Source of the DNA: Bacteroidota bacterium
GTDB taxonomy: Bacteria > Bacteroidota > Ignavibacteria > UBA10030 > UBA8401
Direction of reading: 5' to 3'
NCBI GenBank assembly: GCA_030824295.1
Contig: JAVBYA010000306.1
Coordinates: forward strand, 1 to 8,019
Length of the DNA stretch: 8,019 nucleotides
Made by a program: the position numbers and the translations under genes
Part shown: positions 1 through 5,623 of the stretch, piece after piece
Numbering within the stretch: the stretch's first letter is position 1
Layout of the letters: each line of letters starts with the position of its first letter
The notes under the pieces: model-generated
What the model was told of the DNA's origin: nothing
Seen by the model: only the letters and a program-made list of their open reading frames with translations
Databases searched by the model: none

Positions 1-648
1 CGTCCCTTCGATCTCGGAATTCAGCACCAGTTCCACCGTGGAGGTCGTCCCCATATCAGCGAGATATTGGGATGGTGGGATTTGATAGGTATTGCCGCTG
101 TTCACGGGAAGTACAAAAGACTTCAGTTGACTGCCGGTGCTGGTATCCGTCCGGTAATGCGAATAGATCTCTATGCTCAGCTCCGCTTTGGGATCGTTGC
201 CGGACCAGCTGATCTGCATGGCGTTCGTGCGCGCGACCTCGGAGGGAGCGGTGAAATTGTTCAGCAGGGCATCCTGCGTTGTAACGGAAGCCGTATATCC
301 CTTCTGATCTGCCAAGGTTATGGTGAAGGTGTATTTCGTGCTGAGTGCATACGGGAGGCTGGCGGATGTTGTTGAATAATAACTGCCGAGCAATCCCTTT
401 TTGTGCGGCATCGGGATGCCGTTCACCGATACGCTTCCACTCTTCAGCTGCACCAGCTGGATCGACTTATCGTACAGGTAGCAGGTATAATCATGCTCAA
501 TGCTGCCGTCCTTACTCTGCGTCCGTTCCACCGTGATGACCGGTGCCAGCAGACCGGGGTTCGTGATCTCGGTATCGGAGAGCGGGGATTCACAACCGCA
601 GAGAATGACAGCTATGCTTGCAGCGAAAAATGTCAGTATTCGTTTCAT
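1..648 (-). CDS. Putative surface lipoprotein with Ig/FN3-like region, C-terminus cut by window edge
   Basis: The reading frame is open from an ATG at 648 to base 1 (216 codons, no stop), so the protein is partial at its C-terminus. A strong ribosome binding site (TAAGGAG) lies a few bases upstream. The N-terminus MKRILTFF is followed by a hydrophobic stretch and a lipobox ending Leu-Cys-Gly-Cys, which makes Cys19 the likely lipidated residue and Glu20 the +2 residue. The rest is rich in Ser, Thr and Tyr with alternating beta-strand character. Residues about 134-210 (APSEV, then ISWSG, then LSIEIYS) look like an Ig or fibronectin-III-type sandwich, but this is a resemblance by eye. It is the last gene of a likely operon with the small membrane protein and barrel protein to its right, 67 bp after the previous stop. 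The function is unknown. I infer a lipid-anchored envelope protein. Confidence is high that it is a gene and low on the fold. Confidence 0.82.
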   Translation of the reverse strand, partial: MKRILTFFAASIAVILCGCESPLSDTEITNPGLLAPVITVERTQSKDGSIEHDYTCYLYDKSIQLVQLKSGSVSVNGIPMPHKKGLLGSYYSTTSASLPYALSTKYTFTITLADQKGYTASVTTQDALLNNFTAPSEVARTNAMQISWSGNDPKAELSIEIYSHYRTDTSTGSQLKSFVLPVNSGNTYQIPPSQYLADMGTTSTVELVLNSEIEGT

Positions 649-715
649 TTCTGCTCCTTATCTGTGCTTCGTTCGTGTAGGACCGGGTATCGTTTGCTCG
701 CCGCTCGGGGAACGC

Positions 716-979
716 CTATCCTTCGTGTGTATGGTTCACCGTACGGTGAGTCTCCGGGATACGCTTTGCATCCCTGAATTGCATGTAGGTGTTGAGTATT
801 CCGATGCCGATGGCCATAATGAACATTCTGCCGGCAGGAATGGGCTGAAAGAGAGACAGTGCATCCGTGACGAGGTTCAACACAGTAAAAATGCCGGTCA
901 ACAGGAGGATGTTCATCACGCAAAGTCGATACGGATGAGCTATGATCCTGTCCGGCGATATGAGAGAGTGGAAGTTCAT
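716..979 (-). CDS. Small two-helix membrane protein, unknown function
   Basis: An 87-residue protein starting at the ATG at 979 and ending in TAG. A GTG at 985 is in frame, but the ATG is preferred because the GAGG motif sits about five bases before it. Two hydrophobic segments are visible: residues about 18-42 (LCVMNILLLTG to DALSLF) and about 50-68 (AGRMFIMAIGIGILNTYMQF). A short PIPAG turn joins them, and the tail is polar and rich in His, Arg and Thr. The N-terminal HPYRL followed by two helices recalls the small 2TM domain found alone or at the front of some sensor kinases; this is a weak resemblance. The start is only 18 bp after the stop of the barrel gene to its right, which indicates co-transcription. 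The inferred location is the inner membrane. The role is unknown, though the context with a barrel and a lipoprotein suggests the envelope. Confidence 0.68.
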   Translation of the reverse strand: MNFHSLISPDRIIAHPYRLCVMNILLLTGIFTVLNLVTDALSLFQPIPAGRMFIMAIGIGILNTYMQFRDAKRIPETHRTVNHTHEG

Positions 980-997
980 TGTCACCTCAGCCCCGGA

Positions 998-1471
998 TCA
1001 AAAATAGTATGCCAGATAGAATCCGGCGGTGACATTGATGTTGCCGGAGAGGATGTACACTGTGGGATAATAGAGCACCAGTCCGGCACAGACGTTCTGG
1101 AAATGCTTCTCGCCTAACGCAGGTGCTTCCACCGTGGTAGCTAAGGCAACACGCGTTTTGGTCAGTTCATTCGTCCCGCCGATGAACCCCAAACTGGGTC
1201 CGACGGACACTTCGACCTGTTTACCGCGGCTCAGCAGATAGTGGATGTCGACGCCCAAAGAATACGAGGTCGTATTGTCACTCGTGATGAATCCGCCGGT
1301 CCCTTTGATCCTGATATTATTTTCCAGAAGCCTGCCGTATGAAATGCCGGTGCCGGACACAAGACTGAACTGGAAGCCGAATAGATGCTGGTTCAGCGGT
1401 ACTGCGGTAGAATCCTGTGCCGATAGTGTGGAAATGAACAGGATGCTCAGAAGCGGGATGAGTGTTCTCAT
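998..1471 (-). CDS. Exported small outer-membrane beta-barrel-like protein
   Basis: A 157-residue protein from the ATG at 1471. The frame extends to 1516, but the start at 1471 is preferred because it gives a clean signal peptide (MRTLIPLLSILFISTLSAQ, cleavage near Ala18-Gln19) and has a purine-rich AGAAAGAAG motif just upstream. The mature part is a run of amphipathic strands with Gly, Tyr, Thr and Asn: FGFQFSLVSGTGISYGRL, then SYSLGVDIHYLL, then VEVSVGPSLGF. It ends AGFYLAYYF. A terminal aromatic residue closing an alternating strand is the usual recognition signal for the barrel assembly machinery, so an outer-membrane location is likely. About eight strands would fit this length. It is the first gene of the probable operon with the two-helix protein and the lipoprotein. 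I recognise no specific family. A lipid-trafficking or structural barrel would look the same. Confidence 0.77.
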   Translation of the reverse strand: MRTLIPLLSILFISTLSAQDSTAVPLNQHLFGFQFSLVSGTGISYGRLLENNIRIKGTGGFITSDNTTSYSLGVDIHYLLSRGKQVEVSVGPSLGFIGGTNELTKTRVALATTVEAPALGEKHFQNVCAGLVLYYPTVYILSGNINVTAGFYLAYYF

Positions 1472-1731
1472 GATTCTTCTTTCTGATGTAAGTTGATCAA
1501 TATGATGGGGATTCACCTAAGAGAGTCGAAGTCCCGCTATTTATTATGATGCAACCTCTTGATGGATTCTAAGCGGAACATCGTTGTGACGTCGTTCAGC
1601 GTGACCTGTAACGGATGGGCGCTAAGCTGCGCACCGATTTATGAATTCGTTACAATATTTCGTTTTGTATGTTGTGTATTCGTTTCGCGACACTTGAGAC
1701 ATTTATGAAGCCGCAGTCGTCACAGCCTGCG
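1472..1731. other. Long intergenic stretch without a gene
   Basis: With the adjoining palindrome and repeat this forms a ~315 bp gap between the AT-rich gene and the barrel gene. No convincing reading frame or RNA gene is visible. Composition changes across it: the part near 1560-1640 is mixed, while 1640-1700 is T-rich and AT-rich with TATTTCG, TATGTTG and TATTCG runs. Minus-strand promoter elements for the barrel operon should lie near 1480-1560, where AT-rich words such as CATAATAAAT occur. I cannot fix a -35/-10 pair with confidence. Confidence 0.5.
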
Positions 1732-1749
1732 CCGAAGGGGCCCCTTCGG
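1732..1749. repeat. 18-bp perfect palindrome, potential hairpin
   Basis: CCGAAGGGG is followed directly by its exact reverse complement CCCCTTCGG. The base pairs next outward do not match. There is no T-run on either side, so it does not look like an intrinsic terminator. It lies about 40 bp beyond the stop of the AT-rich gene and 10 bp from one of the two flanking inverted repeats. The arrangement resembles the central extrahelical hairpin of an integron attC site or a REP-like element. The identity is inference. Confidence 0.7.
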
Positions 1750-1759
1750 GGAGCCGCTT

Positions 1760-1775
1760 GTTAGCCAGCAGCCAA
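1760..1775 (+). repeat. Left inverted repeat flanking the AT-rich gene
   Basis: The plus strand reads GTTAGCCAGCAGCCAA. It matches, in opposite orientation and with one mismatch in 16, the sequence at 2352-2367. Read on the minus strand just after the AT-rich gene it gives GGCTAAC then AAGCGGCT. That resembles the 5' half of an integron attC site (RYYYAAC-type box), although the second base of the box is G rather than a pyrimidine. The sequences CGCTTG at 1755-1760 and CAAGCG at 1773-1778 also pair with each other around this repeat, so a small second hairpin is possible. Confidence 0.65.
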
Positions 1776-1786
1776 GCGACAACACC

Positions 1787-2341
1787 CTACTCACAATATT
1801 TTATTATTTTTGCAGCCAATTTATTGAATTGCACATTTGTAGAATCAGAAATATACTTTTGAAGAACACCTTTTACTTTCTTGGTTCGAGTAAATGTTAC
1901 CAAATCAATTACAGAAGATTGATCATTATTATCCATTGTGTCCAATTGAGATAGGAAAACTTCTGGCTGAATTATTAATGTCTGCTGAATAAATGAGGGC
2001 ATGCTTTCGGAAAATTCCGCATTACTGGTCATTTGGTCTGATATTTTTAATAACATGGCCAACACTTTTGGATTAAACTGATACTCTTGTGCAATTCTTC
2101 TCAAAGAACCATACATATATGCATACCCTGAGTCTTTCATTTTGTCATTGTTTAAGACTGCATAATATATTTTTGAGAATCGATTAACGTAAACACTCAA
2201 ATTATTTGAATCTAAGCGGGACTCAATTGGTGTATGATAAATAGATTCAACTAACCTGAATGACGTTTTCGCGTTTTCTTTTTGGGACAAACCAACTGAA
2301 GCTAAAGAAATAATTAAAAATCCAATTGTGAATATTCGCAT
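1787..2341 (-). CDS. Unknown exported helical protein in AT-rich, cassette-like insert
   Basis: A 184-residue protein from the ATG at 2341 to a TAG, with a good ribosome binding site (AAAGGA) about six bases upstream. The N-terminus MRIFTIGFLIISLASVGLSQ is a signal peptide, with likely cleavage around Ser19-Gln20. There is no lipobox cysteine. The mature part is charged and mostly helical in appearance (SKIYYAVLNNDKMKDS, then SLRRIAQEYQF, then LAMLLKISDQM). The short alpha-alpha pattern could be repeat-like, but I recognise no family or active-site motif. The DNA is about one third GC by eye against well over half in most neighbours, and codons are rich in A/T at third positions (AAT, AAA, ATT). 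Inverted 16-mers bound it on both sides. I infer recent acquisition, possibly as a single-gene cassette. The function is unknown, perhaps a periplasmic protein. Confidence 0.85.
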   Translation of the reverse strand: MRIFTIGFLIISLASVGLSQKENAKTSFRLVESIYHTPIESRLDSNNLSVYVNRFSKIYYAVLNNDKMKDSGYAYMYGSLRRIAQEYQFNPKVLAMLLKISDQMTSNAEFSESMPSFIQQTLIIQPEVFLSQLDTMDNNDQSSVIDLVTFTRTKKVKGVLQKYISDSTNVQFNKLAAKIIKYCE

Positions 2342-2351
2342 AGAGTTCCTT

Positions 2352-2367
2352 TTGGCTGCTGGCCAAC
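2352..2367 (-). repeat. Right inverted repeat flanking the AT-rich gene
   Basis: The minus strand reads GTTGGCCAGCAGCCAA, matching the left copy at 1760-1775 with one mismatch in 16. It ends three bases before the ribosome binding site of the AT-rich gene, so the repeat forms the start of that gene's leader. GTTGGCC is one base off the GTTRRRY core box expected at an integron crossover point. No obvious target-site duplication is seen outside the two repeats. Confidence 0.65.
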
Positions 2368-2389
2368 ATAATTATTTATGGAAACAGCA

Positions 2390-3040
2390 CTAGAAAACCT
2401 GAGTTAACGACATTAATAGCTCGTAGGAGCTATTATGGACTGATACTAACCCGTTGTCGTACGCTCGCTGCGGACTATAGCTGTGCCGAAGTTCTCCGCC
2501 GAACCGCATGTTACTCAAGATCGAGTGATCGACACCAATTCCAAAGGACAGACCGAACTCAGGCGACCGAAAGTCCGAGAAGACCAATCCTTCGCCGTAT
2601 GAATTCCTCCCGACGATCAGATCCATTCGCGGACCGGCGAAACAATAAAGATCCGTACCTCCCATGGCGTGTCGGAATTTCATGAGAATGGGGAAGGAGA
2701 GATAATCGATGCGTGGATCGATGATCTTTTTTCCTATCTCATCCGGGCTTTCCGCTGAAACGATGATGAATGCATCTTCCGCCCCTTTTTGGATGAAATT
2801 CAATTCCGTGAGAACGCTCAACGAAGGATGCGTGAACCATTCTGCAAAAAGAACAGCATTCCATCCTCTTCTTGGTTGATCGAACACGCTGAGTCCGGAC
2901 ATATCCGCAGAAGTGTATACCCATTGCTGACTTGCTTCGGACATGCCGAGTTTCATACCGAATGCCCGCAGGGATTGTCCCTCTCCATTCGCAACAAAGA
3001 CCAAGATAAGCATGGCCACACAGAGGAATCGGTGCTGCAT
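2390..3040 (-). CDS. PorT-like outer-membrane beta-barrel protein
   Basis: A 216-residue protein from the ATG at 3040. The frame reaches 3085, but this start is chosen because AGAAGGA lies about seven bases upstream and because it gives a proper signal peptide (MQHRFLCVAMLILVFVANGEGQS, cleavage near residue 22). The pattern is that of the PorT/outer-membrane beta-barrel family common in Bacteroidota. An early strand pair (AFGMKLGMSE) is followed by LTELNFIQKGA, then IDYLSFPILMKFRH, then a YCFAGPRMDLIVGR strand, then FGLSFGIGVDHSI and GGELRHSYS. It ends LTQVF, with the terminal Phe expected of a barrel. Family members span the outer membrane. P. gingivalis PorT itself belongs to type IX secretion, but most relatives have no assigned role and none is shown here. 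It appears to be a single-gene unit. Its stop codon lies close to the edge of the AT-rich insert, 22 bp from the right inverted repeat. Confidence 0.85.
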   Translation of the reverse strand: MQHRFLCVAMLILVFVANGEGQSLRAFGMKLGMSEASQQWVYTSADMSGLSVFDQPRRGWNAVLFAEWFTHPSLSVLTELNFIQKGAEDAFIIVSAESPDEIGKKIIDPRIDYLSFPILMKFRHAMGGTDLYCFAGPRMDLIVGRNSYGEGLVFSDFRSPEFGLSFGIGVDHSILSNMRFGGELRHSYSPQRAYDNGLVSVHNSSYELLMSLTQVF

Positions 3041-3239
3041 CGCGCGTTCCTTCTCTACACTCGCTGAACTGGTTCGGTAATACATTCACAACGGGGATAA
3101 TTACATCCGACAATTTACGATTTAGGTAGTGGTTAAGCTATCACGTAAATACGGGATGGCGGCTGTAAAACCAGACAAATCAGTCGATTATAAGAGTTTC
3201 GGAGATGGAAGAAAGAGGTGAAAGGAGGACGTATTGCTG
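3041..3239. promoter_or_regulatory. Intergenic region carrying the presumed promoter of the PorT-like gene
   Basis: About 200 bp separate the stop of the metallopeptidase from the start of the barrel gene. It is more AT-rich than the coding DNA on its right. On the minus strand it starts with a pyrimidine-rich stretch (3195-3230) and later contains TTGTCG, TAATTAT and TATTAC words that could contribute to a promoter near 3060-3110. No unambiguous -35/-10 pair and no strong terminator hairpin could be picked out, so the regulatory role rests on position only. Confidence 0.35.
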
Positions 3240-4352
3240 TTATTGGAACAGCGCCATGACCGCATCGTCGAACTTCGGCAATTCACCATGCTGGGAGGCG
3301 AGCTGCTGGTACTTCGCAAAAAAATCTGCGGTTCCGAGTTCGAGCGTTTGGGTGAGCGCGGCCCGTCCCAATTTTGCATCGATGGCATAGGCCATCAGTA
3401 TCCCGGCCGATGCACCGTAGTTCTTCTCATACGAACCGGAGAGATTGGAATTCATGATAAGTTCCCTGGCCCGCTCGCGGGTGAGATTCGGCGATGCGAG
3501 TTCGCTGAGTGCTTTGTTCAGGTCGGCCACGGATTGTTTGGAAGAGGAGAGCTGTCCGGAGGAGAGCTGCGCACCGCTCCGCTGCTGCAGGGAGATCAGA
3601 TACGCGATCCCTTCATTTTGGACGAGTTCCGCAAGGACCCAGTGCGGTTCCGGACGTGAAGCGATCTGCTGCCAGACCGGCTGCTGCTGCTGATAGAGTC
3701 CGAACACCACATGGAATGATTCATGGGCCAGCGTGCTCATCATGTCGATGAACTGCACCTGCACATCCCGGATGTACTCCACCGACCGCGTCAGGTTCAT
3801 CACGATGGTCAGTTCCCCTTCTCCTTCACCGACGAAATACGGCACATCATCCCGCCAGACGATGCTCCGCACTAATGCGGCGGCATTCTCGTTCCCCATC
3901 GCAACGAAGTAGACGGGGATCGCGGCATTCAGACGGATCTTCTCCGGGAAGAACGGTGCGATGGTTGCCATCACTCGTCGTTCCAGTGCACGCTTCTTTG
4001 CCTCTTGCGTAAGCAATTTGATCTCGTTCCGGAACCGCATGGCGGAAGTGAGGCCGAACATATCACGCGAAGCGGTCGCACCGTTGCGGAACCGTTCCAG
4101 TTCCTGCGCGAACCGCTCTTTGGAATACTCCTCCCGTGCCAACAGTGCGCTTGTGGCAGCGGCGATCTGATTGCCCCGCAGCGATGCGACACGGTTCACA
4201 TTGGCAATGCGCCCTTCACTGAATTCCAGTAATGCGTCCACCGAAGCGAAGTCCAGACGGAGGGAGACGTTGAAGTGCTCCTGTGCCGTGAGGGGGAAGA
4301 CCGACAAGAGCAGCACGAACAGCAGTGAACGATGGATGCGCAGATGCTTCAT
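3240..4352 (-). CDS. Exported zinc metallopeptidase (gluzincin, HESFH motif; DUF5700-like)
   Basis: A 370-residue protein with a signal peptide (residues 1-24, LLFVLLLSVFPLTAQ) and no lipobox. The zinc site is visible: HESFH at 210-214 gives His210 and His214 as ligands and Glu211 as the catalytic base. NEGIAY at 246-251 offers Glu247 as third ligand, 33 residues after His214, as in gluzincins. A later GASAGILMAYAID segment (313-325) follows the arrangement I associate with the uncharacterised putative zinc peptidases named DUF5700; that family assignment is from memory and needs a profile search. The N-terminal part is long, helical and charged (residues 35-135). A Ser/Gln-rich loop lies at 259-274. 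The ATG overlaps the alaC stop in an ATGA, with GGGAG upstream, so translation is probably coupled to alaC. The likely location is the periplasm or outside the cell. The substrate is unknown. Confidence 0.84.
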   Translation of the reverse strand: MKHLRIHRSLLFVLLLSVFPLTAQEHFNVSLRLDFASVDALLEFSEGRIANVNRVASLRGNQIAAATSALLAREEYSKERFAQELERFRNGATASRDMFGLTSAMRFRNEIKLLTQEAKKRALERRVMATIAPFFPEKIRLNAAIPVYFVAMGNENAAALVRSIVWRDDVPYFVGEGEGELTIVMNLTRSVEYIRDVQVQFIDMMSTLAHESFHVVFGLYQQQQPVWQQIASRPEPHWVLAELVQNEGIAYLISLQQRSGAQLSSGQLSSSKQSVADLNKALSELASPNLTRERARELIMNSNLSGSYEKNYGASAGILMAYAIDAKLGRAALTQTLELGTADFFAKYQQLASQHGELPKFDDAVMALFQ

Positions 4353-5536
4353 TGTCCGCTCCCAGCCGACTGCAGAACATTCCGGATCCCGCGCACCGCT
4401 TGTCTGATCCGCTCTTCATTCTCGATCAGGGCGAAGCGGACAAAGCCTTCTCCTGCATCGCCGAACCCGATGCCGGGGGAGACGGCGACCTTCGCTTCGG
4501 CGACCAGCCGCTTGGCTGCTTCCAACGAGCCGAGCACGCGGAGCGGTTCCGGCAGCGGCGTCCAGACGAACATGGACGCCCGCGGTGTTTCCGTCCTCCA
4601 GCCGATCTTGTTCAATCCTTCCACCAGCACATCTCTTCGCGATCCGTACGTCGCGCGGATCTCTTCCACACAATCCTGCGGTCCGTTCAGTGCAGCGATC
4701 GCGGCGATCTGTATCGCCTGGAACATGCCGTAGTCCAGATAGCTCTTGATCTTCACCAGCGCTCCGACGATCTCCGGATTGCCGACGCAGAAACCGACGC
4801 GCCATCCCGCCATGTTGTAGCTTTTCGAAAGCGTCGAGAATTCCACTGCCACATCCTTCGCGCCCGGTATCTGCAGGATGGAAGGCGCCTGATAGCTGCC
4901 GAACCCCAGGTCCCCGTACGCAAGGTCATGGATGATATAGATATTGTTCGCCCGTGCGAACGCGACCGCTTCCTCGAAGAATTCCAGTCCGACCGTTGCG
5001 GTGGTCGGATTGTTCGGATAATTCAGCACAAGGAACGTCGGTTTCGGATGTGTGTTGCGGTACGCTTCCGCGATCCGCTGCAGGAAGGTCTCCTGCGGGA
5101 AAAGATGTACGTGGATGACCTGTGCGCCGGCGATGACGAACGCGTACGGATGGATGGGATACGCAGGGGTGGAGCAGAGGATGGTATCACCGGGACCGGA
5201 AACGGCGAGCGCCAGATGGGCCAATCCTTCTTTGGATCCGATGGTCGCCACCGCTTCCGTGTTCGGGTCGAGCGATACCTGGAACTTCCGTGCGTACCAA
5301 TCGCAGACCGCCTGCCGCAGTTTCACGATCCCTTTGGAAGCGGAGTACCGGTGGTTCACCCCTTTCTGCGCGGCCTCGTTCAGTTTCTCCACGATATGCG
5401 CCGGCGTCGGCTGATCGGGATTCCCCATGCCGAGATTGATGATGTCCTCACCGTTCCGCCGTGCAGTGAACATCAGGTCGTTCACAACGGAGAAGACATA
5501 GGGAGGAAGCCGGTTCAGTCGTTCGAAGCTCTTCAT
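4349..5536 (-). CDS. alaC: Glutamate-pyruvate aminotransferase AlaC, PLP-dependent fold type I
   Basis: A 395-residue cytoplasmic enzyme that interconverts pyruvate plus glutamate with alanine plus 2-oxoglutarate. The match to E. coli AlaC, recalled from memory, runs from end to end: RLPPYVF, GEDIINLGMGNPD, TIGSKEGLAHL, TPAYPIH, VIAGAQV, HDLAYGD, DVAVEFSTLSKSYNMAGWRVGF, RASMFVW, VSPGIGFGD and VRFALIEN. In the numbering from this start, Lys238 (SKSYN) forms the PLP aldimine, Asp204 and Tyr207 hold the cofactor, Asn176 is the NPT asparagine and Arg367 should bind the substrate carboxylate. Length matches the family. The ATG at 5536 is chosen because it sits just ahead of the conserved RLPPYVF; the frame continues upstream to a TTG at 5551. 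No Shine-Dalgarno motif is visible at either. The stop overlaps the metallopeptidase start. Related class I enzymes are often labelled LL-diaminopimelate aminotransferase, a less likely role here. Confidence 0.93.
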   Translation of the reverse strand: MKSFERLNRLPPYVFSVVNDLMFTARRNGEDIINLGMGNPDQPTPAHIVEKLNEAAQKGVNHRYSASKGIVKLRQAVCDWYARKFQVSLDPNTEAVATIGSKEGLAHLALAVSGPGDTILCSTPAYPIHPYAFVIAGAQVIHVHLFPQETFLQRIAEAYRNTHPKPTFLVLNYPNNPTTATVGLEFFEEAVAFARANNIYIIHDLAYGDLGFGSYQAPSILQIPGAKDVAVEFSTLSKSYNMAGWRVGFCVGNPEIVGALVKIKSYLDYGMFQAIQIAAIAALNGPQDCVEEIRATYGSRRDVLVEGLNKIGWRTETPRASMFVWTPLPEPLRVLGSLEAAKRLVAEAKVAVSPGIGFGDAGEGFVRFALIENEERIRQAVRGIRNVLQSAGSGQ

Positions 5537-5560
5537 ACTGTAATATAGCAAATCCCGGAA

Positions 5561-5600
5561 AACAAGAAAGGCATCCCGTTGCGGGGATGCCTTTCTTTTG
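5561..5600 (-). terminator. Strong rho-independent terminator after the S46 peptidase gene
   Basis: AAGAAAGGCATCCC (5564-5577) pairs perfectly with GGGATGCCTTTCTT (5584-5597): 14 bp around a six-base loop. On the minus strand the stem runs into TTTCTTGTTTT, a U-rich tail. On the plus strand it ends in TTCTTTT, so it could also work in reverse. It begins about 25 bp after the stop of the peptidase gene and lies only 27 bp before alaC. Confidence 0.9.
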
Positions 5601-5623
5601 GTTAACAGGTACGTGATGCGGAA

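Noticed and set aside
645..923. A 92-codon minus-strand frame overlapping the two-helix protein in another frame
   Set aside because: It has no binding site at its start, and its composition (many His, Arg, Cys) is unlike a real protein. The overlapping frame has two clear membrane segments and a good start.
1732..1749. Palindrome as an intrinsic terminator for the AT-rich gene
   Set aside because: Neither strand has a T-run after the stem, and the stem has no loop of its own, so it does not fit a rho-independent terminator.
1760..2367. Insertion sequence with terminal inverted repeats
   Set aside because: The enclosed protein has a signal peptide and no transposase motif, and no target-site duplication is apparent outside the repeats, so a classical insertion sequence is not supported.
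3222..3659. Plus-strand frame from a TTG at 3234 with an excellent AAGGAGG five bases upstream
   Set aside because: The binding-site-like motif is tempting, but the frame is fully antisense to the metallopeptidase C-terminal half and its protein resembles nothing. The purine run is more likely part of the region after the peptidase gene.
4325..5548. A 407-codon plus-strand open frame
   Set aside because: It lies antisense to alaC, whose protein matches a known family from end to end. The translation is rich in Arg, His and Asp with no family pattern, as expected for an antisense frame of GC-rich coding DNA.
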